Notes: a model not told the origin generated them from the letters alone. Positions 28,157 through 36,707 are shown, numbered from the stretch's first letter. The stretch is 64,000 nucleotides of DNA from Bacteroidales bacterium (GCA_012729335.1 JAAYDJ010000021.1:248001-312000), one strand, 5' to 3'. Program-made: numbers and translations.

Positions 28157-29173
28157 TCACTGCCGGAGGATGTAAATTCCGTCATCGGTGCCTATCCAGA
28201 GGCCGTTTGAGCGGTCTACGGCCATGCAGTGGATAAAAAGACCGGGAAATTCCGACGGGGGCTCCTGCCACTTCTCACCATCAAACACCGACAGATTCAT
28301 TTTATCACCGGTGCCCCACCCTGCCAGCCAAAGGTAATCCCTGTGGTCGGCGACCAACCGCCAGGGATGAAAGGAAAACCGCGATACCTCCGGCAGAATG
28401 TTGGTCACCGTATCGTTCCGCAGGCGATAGACCTTGTTGGTCATATGGGAGGAGGAAGAGAGGCTGACATCGTCGATGATGTACAGGGTGCCCCGGCTGC
28501 TCACATCCATGTCCATCAGATAATACCCCTCTACGGGCAGCAGTTTCCACTGGTCGCCGGTGATTTCAACCACTTTCTGCTGCGCCACGTACCCGCCTGT
28601 AGCGATCCACGTTTTTTCGCCCCGGCAGACGATGCTTTTAATGAGGTTATCGGGGAGGAGCGCGTTTTCGGGGGTGAAAATACGGAGGGAGCCCCCCTCA
28701 TAGCAGCCGACCCCTCCCAGCAGGTGGGCCGAACTGCTGAACCATACCCTGCCGCTGATATCACATGCGACGTGAAATACCATGTCGCGGGGAAGCTGAT
28801 GGGAGGCCACGGTGAAGTAAGTCACTCCCCCCTCCCCGATCTTCGCCAGTCCGGAAGAATAAGTCCCCACCCACCATGACTGGTCGCGTTCGTTCCACGA
28901 CAGGTCCAGGATTTCAGAGGTGAGTTCATGGTGGCTTTCCACCCCGTTCCGGAAAAGAAACACCTCTTTACCTACCGCATAACCATAGTTTTTCTCATCC
29001 CTGACCTCCAAAACTTTAATGACTTTCCCGGGGAATAGTTGCGCACTGACGCCAAAACGCACCTCCTTGCTGAAAAGCCATGGTTCGTCGATGGGGCCCG
29101 TTTTGCATCCCTGAAAGAAGGAAAGCAGGAGGGAGGCCACCACCAGCTGAAAGATCCATTTCAAAACTTTCAT
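28157..29173 (-). CDS. Lipoprotein with two-component-regulator-propeller-like repeats
   Basis: The open frame reaches 29248, but Met at 29173 gives a clean signal peptide (MKVLKWIFQLVVASLLL) ending at Cys23 (FQGC), so a lipoprotein of 338 residues is likely. It has repeated beta-propeller blades of the reg_prop type: DQSWWVGTYSSGLAKIG, SGRVWFSSSAHLLGG, RDYLWLAGWG and GLWIGTDDGIYIL. Such propellers occur in the sensor part of Bacteroidota hybrid kinases; here the protein is stand-alone. Specific role unknown. Confidence 0.72.
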   Translation of the reverse strand: MKVLKWIFQLVVASLLLSFFQGCKTGPIDEPWLFSKEVRFGVSAQLFPGKVIKVLEVRDEKNYGYAVGKEVFLFRNGVESHHELTSEILDLSWNERDQSWWVGTYSSGLAKIGEGGVTYFTVASHQLPRDMVFHVACDISGRVWFSSSAHLLGGVGCYEGGSLRIFTPENALLPDNLIKSIVCRGEKTWIATGGYVAQQKVVEITGDQWKLLPVEGYYLMDMDVSSRGTLYIIDDVSLSSSSHMTNKVYRLRNDTVTNILPEVSRFSFHPWRLVADHRDYLWLAGWGTGDKMNLSVFDGEKWQEPPSEFPGLFIHCMAVDRSNGLWIGTDDGIYILRQ

Positions 29174-29383
29174 CTTTTGAATTAAAACGTAAGACCGATT
29201 AAAAGGGAACCGGGTTTTTCCTTTCATAAATAAGACCACTTTTGCCATCTGTTGTTGCGTCGGTTTTCGTTTTTCCCATGAAGGGTTTGATCGCGGAGAT
29301 TCATGTGGACTGTCTGTTTACGGAGCATTGCGTGGCCGGGTAACACCCTTTTTAGCGGGGGGGTGGTCAGGATCCTGGGGGGA

Positions 29384-31009
29384 TCAGAACACTTTTTCGC
29401 CGGCGATACGGGTTTCCAGGATGGTAGCTTTCAGGATCTCTTCGGGGGAGGCTTTCATCAGGTCGGTATCGAGGACCACGAAGTCGGCCCATTTTCCCGG
29501 TTCGAGGCTTCCCTTTTCCCCTTCCTCAAAGGAGGCTTTGGCGGCCCACAGGGTGATGGAGCGGAGGGTTTCCTCGCGGGAGAGGCTGTTTTCGGGCTGG
29601 AAACCACCTGCCGGGTTTCCCTGGTGATCGCTCCGGAACACCGCGGCGTAAAAGGTGAAGAGGGGGTCGATCTTTTCGATGGGGAAATCGGTGCCATTGG
29701 GCAGCCATCCGTTTTGAGACAGGAGCTTTTTATAGGCGTAGGCGCCTTTTACCCTTTCAGGGCCAAGGCGTTCGGCGGCCCAGGTCATGTCGCTGGTGGC
29801 GTGGGTGGCCTGCACCGAAGGGATCACCGCATAGCGTTCGAAGAGGGGGAAATCGTCAGGGTGAACCACCTGGGCGTGTTCGATGCGCCAGCGGCGGTCG
29901 TTTTTCCCTCCCAGGAAACGGCCGTAGGTCTGGAGCATCAGCCTGTTGGCGCTGTCGCCAATGGCATGCGTGGCCACCTGGTAATGGTGTTCCAGGGCTT
30001 TGCGGCAGATGTCGTCGTAATATTCCTGACCGGCGATCTGCAGTCCCTGGTTTCCGGGATCGTCGGCATAGGATTCCAGCATCAGGGCGCCCCGTGATCC
30101 CAGGGCCCCGTCGGCGTAGAGTTTGATGGTGTTCACCTGGAGCCTCTCCGTTTTGTAGATGCCCTGCGTCAGAAAGCGGTCGAAGTTTGCCTCATCGGGG
30201 TTAATCATGGCGTTGATGCGCATTTTCAGTGTTCCCTCTTTATGTAGGGTATCCATCAGGAGAATGACTTCCCGGGAGAGGCCGCAGTCGGTGACCGAGG
30301 TGAGGCCTGCGCGGAAGCAGTTTTCCTGGGCGGCCAGCAACGCCCGGGCCTGCAGTTCCCTTCCTGGCCGGGGAATGACGGCCGTCACCGGGGCTTCGGC
30401 ATTGTCAATGAGCACGCCTGAAGGCCGGCCGTTTTTCAGGAGAACCTCTCCTCCGCCGATGCGGGTTTCGGCGGTAATCCCCGCCAGTTCCAACGCCCGG
30501 GAGCTCACCCAGGCCGCATGCCCGTCGATGCGCACCAGATAAACAGCCACCCCCGGAAAGAGACGGTCGAGTTCACGGTTGTCGGGAAATTGCTTTTCGG
30601 GCCAGTCGTTCTGGTCCCAGCCGCGCCCCAGCAGCCAGGAACCTCCCGTTTTTTCATGATGCGCCAGGAGGCGGTCGTAGATCTCCTCCGGAGAGGAGGT
30701 ACCGCTCAGGTCGGCATACTCCAGGAGGTTCATCCCGTAGCCGTAAAAATGGGCATGGGCGTCGATGAACCCAGGGTATACATATTTGCCCTTCAGGTCA
30801 AGGGTTTCAGAGGCCTCAAAACGGGAGGCGATCTCTCCGGAAGTGCCCGTGGCGATGATTTTCCCGCCGGCCACGGCAAAACTCTCCTGCACGCTGAAAA
30901 GGGAATCTACAGTATAGATGGTCGCATTCAGGACGACCAGGTCGGCTTTTTCGCGGGAGCATCCGGCAATCATAAGGAGAATGGATAAAAGGGTGGCCAA
31001 TTTTTTCAT
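29384..31009 (-). CDS. YtcJ-like amidohydrolase (amidohydrolase 3 family) lipoprotein
   Basis: Metal-dependent hydrolase. The start at 31009 (MKKLATLLSILLMIAGC) gives a perfect lipobox with Cys17 and 541 residues; a Met four residues earlier is also in frame. The TIM-barrel metal site begins with GFIDAHAHFYGYG; later motifs are ATHAIGDSANRLMLQ and RIEHAQVVHPDD, and the C-terminal composite domain carries PEETLRSITLWAAKA-type sequence (here REETLRSITLWAAKASF). The substrate is unknown. The lipid anchor puts it in the periplasm or on the outer membrane, unusual for a cytosolic-type amidohydrolase but common in Bacteroidota. Confidence 0.88.
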   Translation of the reverse strand: MKKLATLLSILLMIAGCSREKADLVVLNATIYTVDSLFSVQESFAVAGGKIIATGTSGEIASRFEASETLDLKGKYVYPGFIDAHAHFYGYGMNLLEYADLSGTSSPEEIYDRLLAHHEKTGGSWLLGRGWDQNDWPEKQFPDNRELDRLFPGVAVYLVRIDGHAAWVSSRALELAGITAETRIGGGEVLLKNGRPSGVLIDNAEAPVTAVIPRPGRELQARALLAAQENCFRAGLTSVTDCGLSREVILLMDTLHKEGTLKMRINAMINPDEANFDRFLTQGIYKTERLQVNTIKLYADGALGSRGALMLESYADDPGNQGLQIAGQEYYDDICRKALEHHYQVATHAIGDSANRLMLQTYGRFLGGKNDRRWRIEHAQVVHPDDFPLFERYAVIPSVQATHATSDMTWAAERLGPERVKGAYAYKKLLSQNGWLPNGTDFPIEKIDPLFTFYAAVFRSDHQGNPAGGFQPENSLSREETLRSITLWAAKASFEEGEKGSLEPGKWADFVVLDTDLMKASPEEILKATILETRIAGEKVF

Positions 31010-31059
31010 GGTAACGATCATGCAACGTATAAAGAGTCATTTGCGCACTGGCAGTCCAG

Positions 31060-31092
31060 AGAATCCTTACTCCTCAGCTGAGGAGGGATTCT
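31060..31092. repeat. Long inverted repeat with 16-bp palindromic core
   Basis: The perfect 16-bp palindrome CTCCTCAGCTGAGGAG (31070-31085) is flanked by complementary 7-base arms AGAATCC (31060-31066) and GGATTCT (31086-31092), with a TTA bulge. It lies between the pepE 3' end and the amidohydrolase 5' end, both on the minus strand. There is no T-run on either side, so it is not a canonical terminator; an operator or processing hairpin is possible. Confidence 0.75.
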
Positions 31093-31122
31093 GTAACCGG
31101 CTGATCACAAAGATCAGATGGT

Positions 31123-31848
31123 TCAGGCGACCGGGTTTTGGGGGATCAGCAGGGAAGAGAAGTCGTTGCCGGCTGTCCATTCCTGTGCCGGTTGGCCGTG
31201 GCGGAATATGCGGGCTGTGCGGTTTCCGATAAGGGAGAGGCGGTTCTTTTCTCTGCGGAGCATGGTGCCTTCGCGCAGTCCCACAACAGTCACCCCGGGG
31301 TTGATTTCCAGGAATTCAAGGATGCGTTGTTCGCGGGTTTCCCCGGCATGACCTTCAGGGTTGGCGTCGAGGTAGTGGGGATTGATCTGGAAGGGGAGCA
31401 GGGAGAGGGTGTCGAAGCCCAGGGGGTCGGTGACAGGCATATCGTTGGTAGTGCGCAGGGTAGGGCAGGCCACGTTGGCACCGGCGCTCCACCCGATGAA
31501 GGGGGTTCCTGCCAGTACCTTCTCCCTGATGGGCTCCATGAGGCCCAGCTCGTGCATCTTACGCACCAGCTGCCAGGTGTTGCCACCCCCCACGACGATT
31601 GCTCCGGCTTCGCGCACCGCTGCCACGGGATCTTCACAACGGTGTATCCCCATCACGTGGTGCCCGATTTCTGAAAAACGCTCCTCTACACGGGCTTCGT
31701 AATCGTCGTAAGAAAAGGTAACGGCCGCAAAGGGCAGAAACAGGGCGGTTACCGGCCGGCTCCCCAGGAAACCGGCAATTTCATGCTTCGGATAGTCGAG
31801 GTATGGCTCCCCCGGCATGGTCGAATTGCTGATCAGCAGTAATCTCAT
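31123..31848 (-). CDS. pepE: Dipeptidase E (Asp-specific, peptidase family S51)
   Basis: 241-residue cytosolic serine dipeptidase that cleaves Asp-X dipeptides. The nucleophile Ser121 is in GWSAGAN, preceded by AIVVGGGNTWQLVRK, and the likely catalytic His158 is in INPHYLDANPEGHAGETRE. Length and motifs match E. coli PepE. It lies between the outer-membrane barrel gene and the amidohydrolase on the same strand. Confidence 0.94.
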   Translation of the reverse strand: MRLLLISNSTMPGEPYLDYPKHEIAGFLGSRPVTALFLPFAAVTFSYDDYEARVEERFSEIGHHVMGIHRCEDPVAAVREAGAIVVGGGNTWQLVRKMHELGLMEPIREKVLAGTPFIGWSAGANVACPTLRTTNDMPVTDPLGFDTLSLLPFQINPHYLDANPEGHAGETREQRILEFLEINPGVTVVGLREGTMLRREKNRLSLIGNRTARIFRHGQPAQEWTAGNDFSSLLIPQNPVA

Positions 31849-31866
31849 GGTTTATCTCATTAATGG

Positions 31867-32700
31867 TTAAAAACTTATCAGGGTGATGCCGAAGGTAAAA
31901 GGGGTGACCTTCGGACCTGCGTCATCGGGAAACAGCGGCTTGAGGTCATAGGTCGCAAAGAGCTGCAAACGGCGGTAACCCGCCCTGAACATCAGGGAAT
32001 ACCGGAAATCGGGCAGGGCGAAATCACCGGGTGTCTTCAGTTTTTCCTTTTTCCTGTCGAGGCGGTATTTGATTTTGGTATGGCTGCCCAGGCGGTAACC
32101 TCCCATCACTCCTGCTGAAACGAAGAGCCTGTTTTTGTAATGCCCGACGGGGATCTGCAGTTCGGCCAGCAGAGGCAAGGTGAGGTAAACCATCGAGAAC
32201 TTCGACTTCTGGTTATCGTCGAAAACCAGGGTGAGGGGCCCGACTGTTCCGTCGGATCGTTTCTCCATGGTGGTGTTTTTATCAAGCCGGTAACTGTCAA
32301 GCCAGAGACCCAGTCCTGTCACCCATCCCATGGTATTGGTGTTTTTTCCCACTCCGATGCTGTATTGAACAGGGTTAATGAAGAGGGTATTGGACCTTAA
32401 GAGGTTGTTTTTCAGGAAGGGAGTGTCATACTTGCTGTAATCGGTGTGCAGGAAGGTGTTCAGTCCGAAGTGCAGGCCTGCCCAATGGCCCGAAAAGTCA
32501 TCCTCCCAGAAGTTAAATCCGGGGTCGGTCCTGTTTCTGAAGTCGATATTCCGGAGCAGTTTCTCAGGTTTTTCCCTGACCACCCTGGCGGAATCGGGGT
32601 GGGGGGAGTCCTGGGAAAACGCCCCGGGCGACTGCAGCAGCCACAGCAGTGTCACGAATGCGGAGAGCAGGCCGCGGCGGTATGTATAGAATGCACCCAT
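31867..32700 (-). CDS. Outer membrane beta-barrel protein, paralogue of the neighbour
   Basis: An N-terminal signal peptide ends in SPGAFSQ. Then comes a barrel with alternating strands and an aromatic end (VTPFTFGITLISF). It is clearly related to the next gene upstream: both share GHWxGxxxGxNTFxxxDYSxY, an xGLxTGLG-like strand and a C-terminal pLF-DxxGPxxxPxTxGI ending. Start chosen at 32700 (Met6 of the open frame), because the 32715 Met falls inside a terminator hairpin. No specific substrate or function is evident. Last barrel of the ECF sigma locus. Confidence 0.75.
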   Translation of the reverse strand: MGAFYTYRRGLLSAFVTLLWLLQSPGAFSQDSPHPDSARVVREKPEKLLRNIDFRNRTDPGFNFWEDDFSGHWAGLHFGLNTFLHTDYSKYDTPFLKNNLLRSNTLFINPVQYSIGVGKNTNTMGWVTGLGLWLDSYRLDKNTTMEKRSDGTVGPLTLVFDDNQKSKFSMVYLTLPLLAELQIPVGHYKNRLFVSAGVMGGYRLGSHTKIKYRLDRKKEKLKTPGDFALPDFRYSLMFRAGYRRLQLFATYDLKPLFPDDAGPKVTPFTFGITLISF

Positions 32701-32742
32701 AAAAAACAAAGTCACGGATCTCCCGGGGAGATGATCCGTGAC
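32701..32742 (-). terminator. Rho-independent terminator between the two barrel genes
   Basis: Read on the minus strand, GTCACGGAT (32742-32734) pairs perfectly with ATCCGTGAC (32719-32711), with an inner CTCC/GGAG stem, and is followed by TTTGTTTTTT (32710-32701) right up to the next ATG. It should end transcripts coming from the sigma/anti-sigma/barrel genes. Confidence 0.8.
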
Positions 32743-32749
32743 AAAGTTA
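32742..32749 (-). promoter_or_regulatory. Putative -7 element for the downstream barrel gene
   Basis: Minus-strand TAACTTTG directly next to the terminator hairpin. Initiation about 6 nt further on would give an RNA that carries only part of the hairpin. No -33 box was found. Confidence 0.4.
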
Positions 32750-32802
32750 CAATAAAGAGGGTTTTAAGCAGCTTTCCGTGAAAAGAGAATCGTCATTGCC
32801 GG

Positions 32803-33795
32803 TCAGAAACCGACATTGGGGAATGAGATGCCGATGGTAAGGGGGACCAGTTCGGGTCCTTTGCCGTCGCGGAAGAGGGGGGTCATACCATAGTTGGCGA
32901 AGAAGCAGAATTCGCCCAGGCCTATTCTTCCCGTGAGCTCATATTTGAGGGGGTTGAGGTTGAAACTGCCACGTTCCTTTTCCTTGGAGCCTCCGTATTT
33001 CACCTTGGTATGGGCTCCAATGTTGAGGCCTCCGATGACCCCGCCTGCCAGCGTCAACCGGTGGGCGTTGAGCTTCAGGGGAGTGGCGATTTCCAGGATC
33101 AGGGGCGCCGTGAGGTACACCACGTTGAGTTTCGACTTGTCGGCGACCTTTTCAAAATAGAGCGGTTCCAGAAAATGGGTGGGAGTTGATCCCTTGACGA
33201 TGGTGTGGTCGGGCTGATCAAACCGGAAATCCATGAAACTGAATCCCAGCCCCGATACCAGCCCCACCGTTTTCCGGTCGTTGCTGAAGGCCGCCTCCGC
33301 AATGTTGAGGTTAAAAGTCAGTGATTTGGCATGGTTAAGGTCGAAGAAATCATCTCCCTGGTGAGGGGTGGTTTCGTACAACGAATAATCACTGGTGTGA
33401 AAGGTATTGACCCCCAGTTCCACACCTCCCCAATGGCCGTTGAATTTTCCGTGGTTTTTCTTTTTTTCCACCGGTTCCCGGGAGGTCTTCACAGAGGTTT
33501 TCCCTTCGCTGTCAACCACTTTGATGGTCCGGTTCCCGATCCTGATCTTCAGGGTATCGCCATCGTACTGGTCTTCCACCACAATGATCCCGCCATCGCC
33601 CACCTTCACCACCGTTCCGGTGCTGTCTTCAGTGACGGTGACCACATCTTTTTCCCCTACTTTCACCACGGTACGGGTTGAATCATCCTTTACTGTCACA
33701 ATCTCTTTCTCCGTGCTTTTCACCCGGGTGGTGTCCTGTGCACCGGCATTCCACATGATGACAAAGGATAAGCAAAGTAAAATCAGACTTTTCAT
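32803..33795 (-). CDS. Outer membrane beta-barrel protein with tandem beta repeats
   Basis: The open frame extends to 34017, but ATG 33795 starts a normal signal peptide (MKSLILLCLSFVIMWNAGAQ) and avoids overlap with the anti-sigma gene; 330 residues. After the signal come three tandem repeats of about 19-21 residues, of the form E-K-x-[IV]-V-T-V-x-[DE]-D-S-T-x-T-V-V-K-V-G, predicted as beta hairpins. A barrel domain then follows, paralogous to the downstream gene (GHWGGVELGVNTF). It sits 139 nt after the anti-sigma gene and is probably its main regulated target. Confidence 0.75.
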   Translation of the reverse strand: MKSLILLCLSFVIMWNAGAQDTTRVKSTEKEIVTVKDDSTRTVVKVGEKDVVTVTEDSTGTVVKVGDGGIIVVEDQYDGDTLKIRIGNRTIKVVDSEGKTSVKTSREPVEKKKNHGKFNGHWGGVELGVNTFHTSDYSLYETTPHQGDDFFDLNHAKSLTFNLNIAEAAFSNDRKTVGLVSGLGFSFMDFRFDQPDHTIVKGSTPTHFLEPLYFEKVADKSKLNVVYLTAPLILEIATPLKLNAHRLTLAGGVIGGLNIGAHTKVKYGGSKEKERGSFNLNPLKYELTGRIGLGEFCFFANYGMTPLFRDGKGPELVPLTIGISFPNVGF

Positions 33796-33934
33796 AGTTT
33801 TCTTTTTTTTGAATAAATGATTTCTGTTTTCGAACTCTGACCGTAGGACGGAAAAGGAATACGGGAAGTTACAGGAGATTAAAAAAAAGCGCCGGGGTGG
33901 GGCAGAGGGGGGATTATCGTGCAGGGGCCGGGTT

Positions 33935-35059
33935 TTATTTGCCAACGGGGATGGAGAGCCCCAGGAGGCGGGTTTCCAGGTTGAGGGCGATGATTTCTCC
34001 GGCGGGGTTGGTGTCATAGTGAAATTTGTCTCCTGTCAATCCTGCGGCCATGCGGAGGCCCCACCGGGTTACCCTGGAGACGGACAGGTCAGCGAGGCCG
34101 GTTTTTTCGAGGATTCTTTCGCTGAAGGGGACGGACTCTTCTCCGGGGGATGGAAGTTCTCCGGTATGATGGTGACCGGGGAAGAGGCTGCCCAGGGTGA
34201 CTGTTTCGGGGGTGGTAAGGGTAGCTTGCAGGGAGGCCAGCAGGGAGGGTATTTCCGGATCCGGAATGCGTTCTGTCAGGGTCTCGGTATTTTTCGTGAT
34301 GTGGGAGGTAGCGGTGTTTAACGTGCGGGTGGCCATGGCGGTGGCCTGATTAACGGCGGTACGGGTCACGGGGGAGGGGAGGGTCTCCGCTGTGGCCGGG
34401 GAAGGTGCGGTCCTGGTGTGTGCCAGGGGAGTCTGTTCCGCAGGGTTGGGCCGGGTGATTCCGGAGTGGATTTCTCCGGAAGAGGCACTCCGGTTGGAGA
34501 GTGGTTGGTCTGCTTCCATGCCATTGGAGGGGCTCCCGGCGTACTCCCCCTCGTTTCCGGGTATCACGGGGGGCCTGTCGGCCAGGGTCCAGGTCAGCAG
34601 GGCCACCAGAAGAAGAGCTGCCACACGCAGGGTCCATTGCCGGAGGCGGACCACGGCCGGCTGACGCAACAGCCGCGACCTTCCGGGGAAAACCACCGTT
34701 TCTTCCGGCAGAAGACGGGTCTTTTCGAAGAGGGCAGCTTCCTCCCTTTTTCCGGGGTGCCGGCGAAGATAGGTTTCGAAGGCCACCGCTTCCTCCGGCG
34801 AGAGATCCCCCTCCATACGGGCTATGGACGCCTCATCAAAGGCTTCCGGCCGGTCATACTCCTCCCTGAAAAGCTTTTCAATTCCGGAGAAACCCACCTC
34901 CGGAACAGGAAGCCTCACCTCTTCGAATTGCCGGAGTTCTTCCTGCAGGTCGGGATGGTGGCGGAGGAATTCTTGTAACGCCTCTTTCATCCCTTCCTCC
35001 AGGTTTCCTTCCAGGTAATCGAGGAACCAGGATTCGTAATTATCGCGGGTGATCTTCAT
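33935..35059 (-). CDS. Membrane anti-sigma factor with duplicated cytoplasmic module
   Basis: 374 residues. Two related helical modules (about 11-57 and 78-124) share an EGxL-xxE-x-L-xx-HP-xx-x-E-x-FE-xx-RL pattern. One transmembrane segment follows at about 142-160 (RVAALLLVALLTWTLA), then a Ser/Thr/Pro-rich periplasmic linker and a short C-terminal beta part. No zinc-binding HxxxCxxC motif is seen. Position 6 nt after an ECF sigma gene and topology indicate a membrane-tethered anti-sigma factor. The signal it senses is unknown. Confidence 0.78.
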   Translation of the reverse strand: MKITRDNYESWFLDYLEGNLEEGMKEALQEFLRHHPDLQEELRQFEEVRLPVPEVGFSGIEKLFREEYDRPEAFDEASIARMEGDLSPEEAVAFETYLRRHPGKREEAALFEKTRLLPEETVVFPGRSRLLRQPAVVRLRQWTLRVAALLLVALLTWTLADRPPVIPGNEGEYAGSPSNGMEADQPLSNRSASSGEIHSGITRPNPAEQTPLAHTRTAPSPATAETLPSPVTRTAVNQATAMATRTLNTATSHITKNTETLTERIPDPEIPSLLASLQATLTTPETVTLGSLFPGHHHTGELPSPGEESVPFSERILEKTGLADLSVSRVTRWGLRMAAGLTGDKFHYDTNPAGEIIALNLETRLLGLSIPVGK

Positions 35060-35065
35060 TTTCCG

Positions 35066-35551
35066 TTATACCAATACTTCCAGTTTACCAATGTAATTCT
35101 TCAGAAAAACCCTCGCCCGGTATATATACACTTTTACCTGCGATTCGCTGAGGGTGGTCATCTCTCCGATTTCCTGGTAGGAATAGCCTTCATAATCGCG
35201 CAGGGTGAGGACGATGCGCTGGATTTCGGGGAGGCGGGCCACTCCTTCGGAGAGTCTTTCCCTGACATCGGACCAGGTGTGGGTGGTGGTTTCGATGCCG
35301 GCGGGCAGTTCAGCGCTGGCGACCATCCGTTTTTCCCTGCGGAGCCTGTCGATCATGGCGCGGTAGGCGGTGGTGAAAAGCCAGGCCCTGGCTTTGTCCG
35401 CGCTGAGCTCCGCCACATTTTTCCACATCTTCTCATAGCTCTCCTGAACGATATCTTCCGCCAAATGACGGTCCTTCACGTTTTTGGCCACAAACCGGAA
35501 CAACCGGTCGGCATATAGCGTCACTGAATGGTTGTATTCCTCCAGGGTCAT
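35066..35551 (-). CDS. ECF-family RNA polymerase sigma factor
   Basis: 161 residues from the Met at 35551 (MTLEEYNHSVTLYADRLFRF); an ATG seven codons upstream (35572) is also in frame. Region 2 has AEDIVQESYEKMWKN and ARAWLFTTAYRAMIDRLRRE. Region 4 has LPEIQRIVLTLRDYEGYSYQEI and SESQVKVYIYRAR. It should direct polymerase to a small regulon, held off by the adjacent anti-sigma factor. The cognate promoter is probably upstream of itself; I could not define it. Confidence 0.93.
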   Translation of the reverse strand: MTLEEYNHSVTLYADRLFRFVAKNVKDRHLAEDIVQESYEKMWKNVAELSADKARAWLFTTAYRAMIDRLRREKRMVASAELPAGIETTTHTWSDVRERLSEGVARLPEIQRIVLTLRDYEGYSYQEIGEMTTLSESQVKVYIYRARVFLKNYIGKLEVLV

Positions 35552-35625
35552 GCTGCTTCCGAAGCTTTTCACCCATTAGACGGACGAAGATCTGAAATGT
35601 TACAGGGTTTTTTTATTTCCCTGAA

Positions 35626-35656
35626 TTTGAACTTTAAAAAGGGAGCACTATTTTTG
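35626..35656 (+). promoter_or_regulatory. Bacteroidota-type promoter for trpS
   Basis: TTTG at 35626-35629, a 19-nt spacer, then TATTTTTG at 35649-35656. This is a textbook match to the -33/-7 consensus TTTG-N19-21-TAnnTTTG. The predicted start is near 35663, giving a leader of about 35 nt. Confidence 0.8.
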
Positions 35657-35696
35657 CGGCGGTTCCCGCACGGGGAATCCGGAAATTCGGATAAAC

Positions 35697-36707
35697 ATGA
35701 CGGAAAAAAAGCAAAAGACCGTGGTGAGCGGAATCCGCCCAACGGGCAACCTTCACCTGGGCAACTATTTCGGGGCGGTGCGCAGTTTCGTAAAAATGCA
35801 GTCGGAGTACCGCTGCTATTTTTTCATTGCCGATCTGCACTCGCTGACCACACATCCCACGCCTGACAATTTGCAGGCGGGAGTGAAGCAGGTGCTGGCC
35901 GAGTATCTGGCCTGCGGCATTGACCCGGAGCAGGCTACAATTTTCATCCAGAGCGATGTGCCTGAGGTGGTGGAGCTTTACACCTTTCTCAACATGAATG
36001 CCTATCTGGGTGAGCTGGAGCGGACCACCTCCTTCAAGGAGAAGGCGCGGCAGAATCCCGACAATGTCAATGCCGGATTGCTCACCTATCCGGTGCTGAT
36101 GGCCGCCGACATCATCATTCACAAGGCCCATTTTGTTCCGGTGGGCAAGGACCAGGAGCAGAACCTGGAGATGGCGCGCAAGTTCGCCACCCGCTTCAAC
36201 CACATGTACGGCCACAGGCTCTTCCCCCTGCCCAAACCATTCACCTTCGACGGCCATGAGATGATCAAGGTTCCCGGGCTCGACGGCTCTGGAAAAATGG
36301 GCAAATCAGAGGGAAATGGCATTTTTCTCTATGAGGACCCTGCTGATATCCGGAAAAAGGTGATGCGTGCGGTCACCGACAGCGGGCCCACCATGATGAA
36401 TCAGGAGAAACCCGAACCCATCCGTAATCTCTTTACCTTGATGAAAATTGTTTCGACACCCGAAACGGTGGCCTTCTTTGACGGGCAGTACAACCAGTGT
36501 GTGATCCGCTACGGAGACATGAAGAAGCAGCTGGCCGAGGATATTATTGCCTTTACGGCTCCCATCAGGGAGCGGATCCTGGCCATCCGCAACGATGAGG
36601 TTTACCTGGCGCGGGTGGCCCGCGAAGGGGCAGAGAAAGCCCGCGAATCGGCGGCCAAAACCCTGGCGGAAGTCAAGGCGTTGATCGGACTTAAAAGACT
36701 CTGGTAG
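35697..36707 (+). CDS. trpS: Tryptophanyl-tRNA synthetase
   Basis: 336-residue class I synthetase that charges tRNA-Trp. The HIGH-like TGNLHLGNYFGA is at 16-27 and the KMSKS loop reads KMGKS at 200-204 (GSGKMGKSEGN). The LTYPVLMAADII and VPVGKDQEQNLEMAR segments are conserved in bacterial TrpS. A good promoter precedes it, and the convergent cyclophilin gene ends only 6 nt after its stop. Confidence 0.97.
   Translation: MTEKKQKTVVSGIRPTGNLHLGNYFGAVRSFVKMQSEYRCYFFIADLHSLTTHPTPDNLQAGVKQVLAEYLACGIDPEQATIFIQSDVPEVVELYTFLNMNAYLGELERTTSFKEKARQNPDNVNAGLLTYPVLMAADIIIHKAHFVPVGKDQEQNLEMARKFATRFNHMYGHRLFPLPKPFTFDGHEMIKVPGLDGSGKMGKSEGNGIFLYEDPADIRKKVMRAVTDSGPTMMNQEKPEPIRNLFTLMKIVSTPETVAFFDGQYNQCVIRYGDMKKQLAEDIIAFTAPIRERILAIRNDEVYLARVAREGAEKARESAAKTLAEVKALIGLKRLW

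Noticed and set aside
29303-30097. Plus-strand 264-residue frame
   Set aside because: Antisense to the amidohydrolase gene, whose motifs and signal peptide are clear.
31641-31665. CACGTGG as a third parS site inside pepE
   Set aside because: Only the central hexamer and one base match; the outer parts of the palindrome do not.
33796-34017. N-terminal extension of the upstream barrel protein
   Set aside because: It has no signal-like or family-like sequence and would overlap the anti-sigma gene; the signal peptide begins at 33795.
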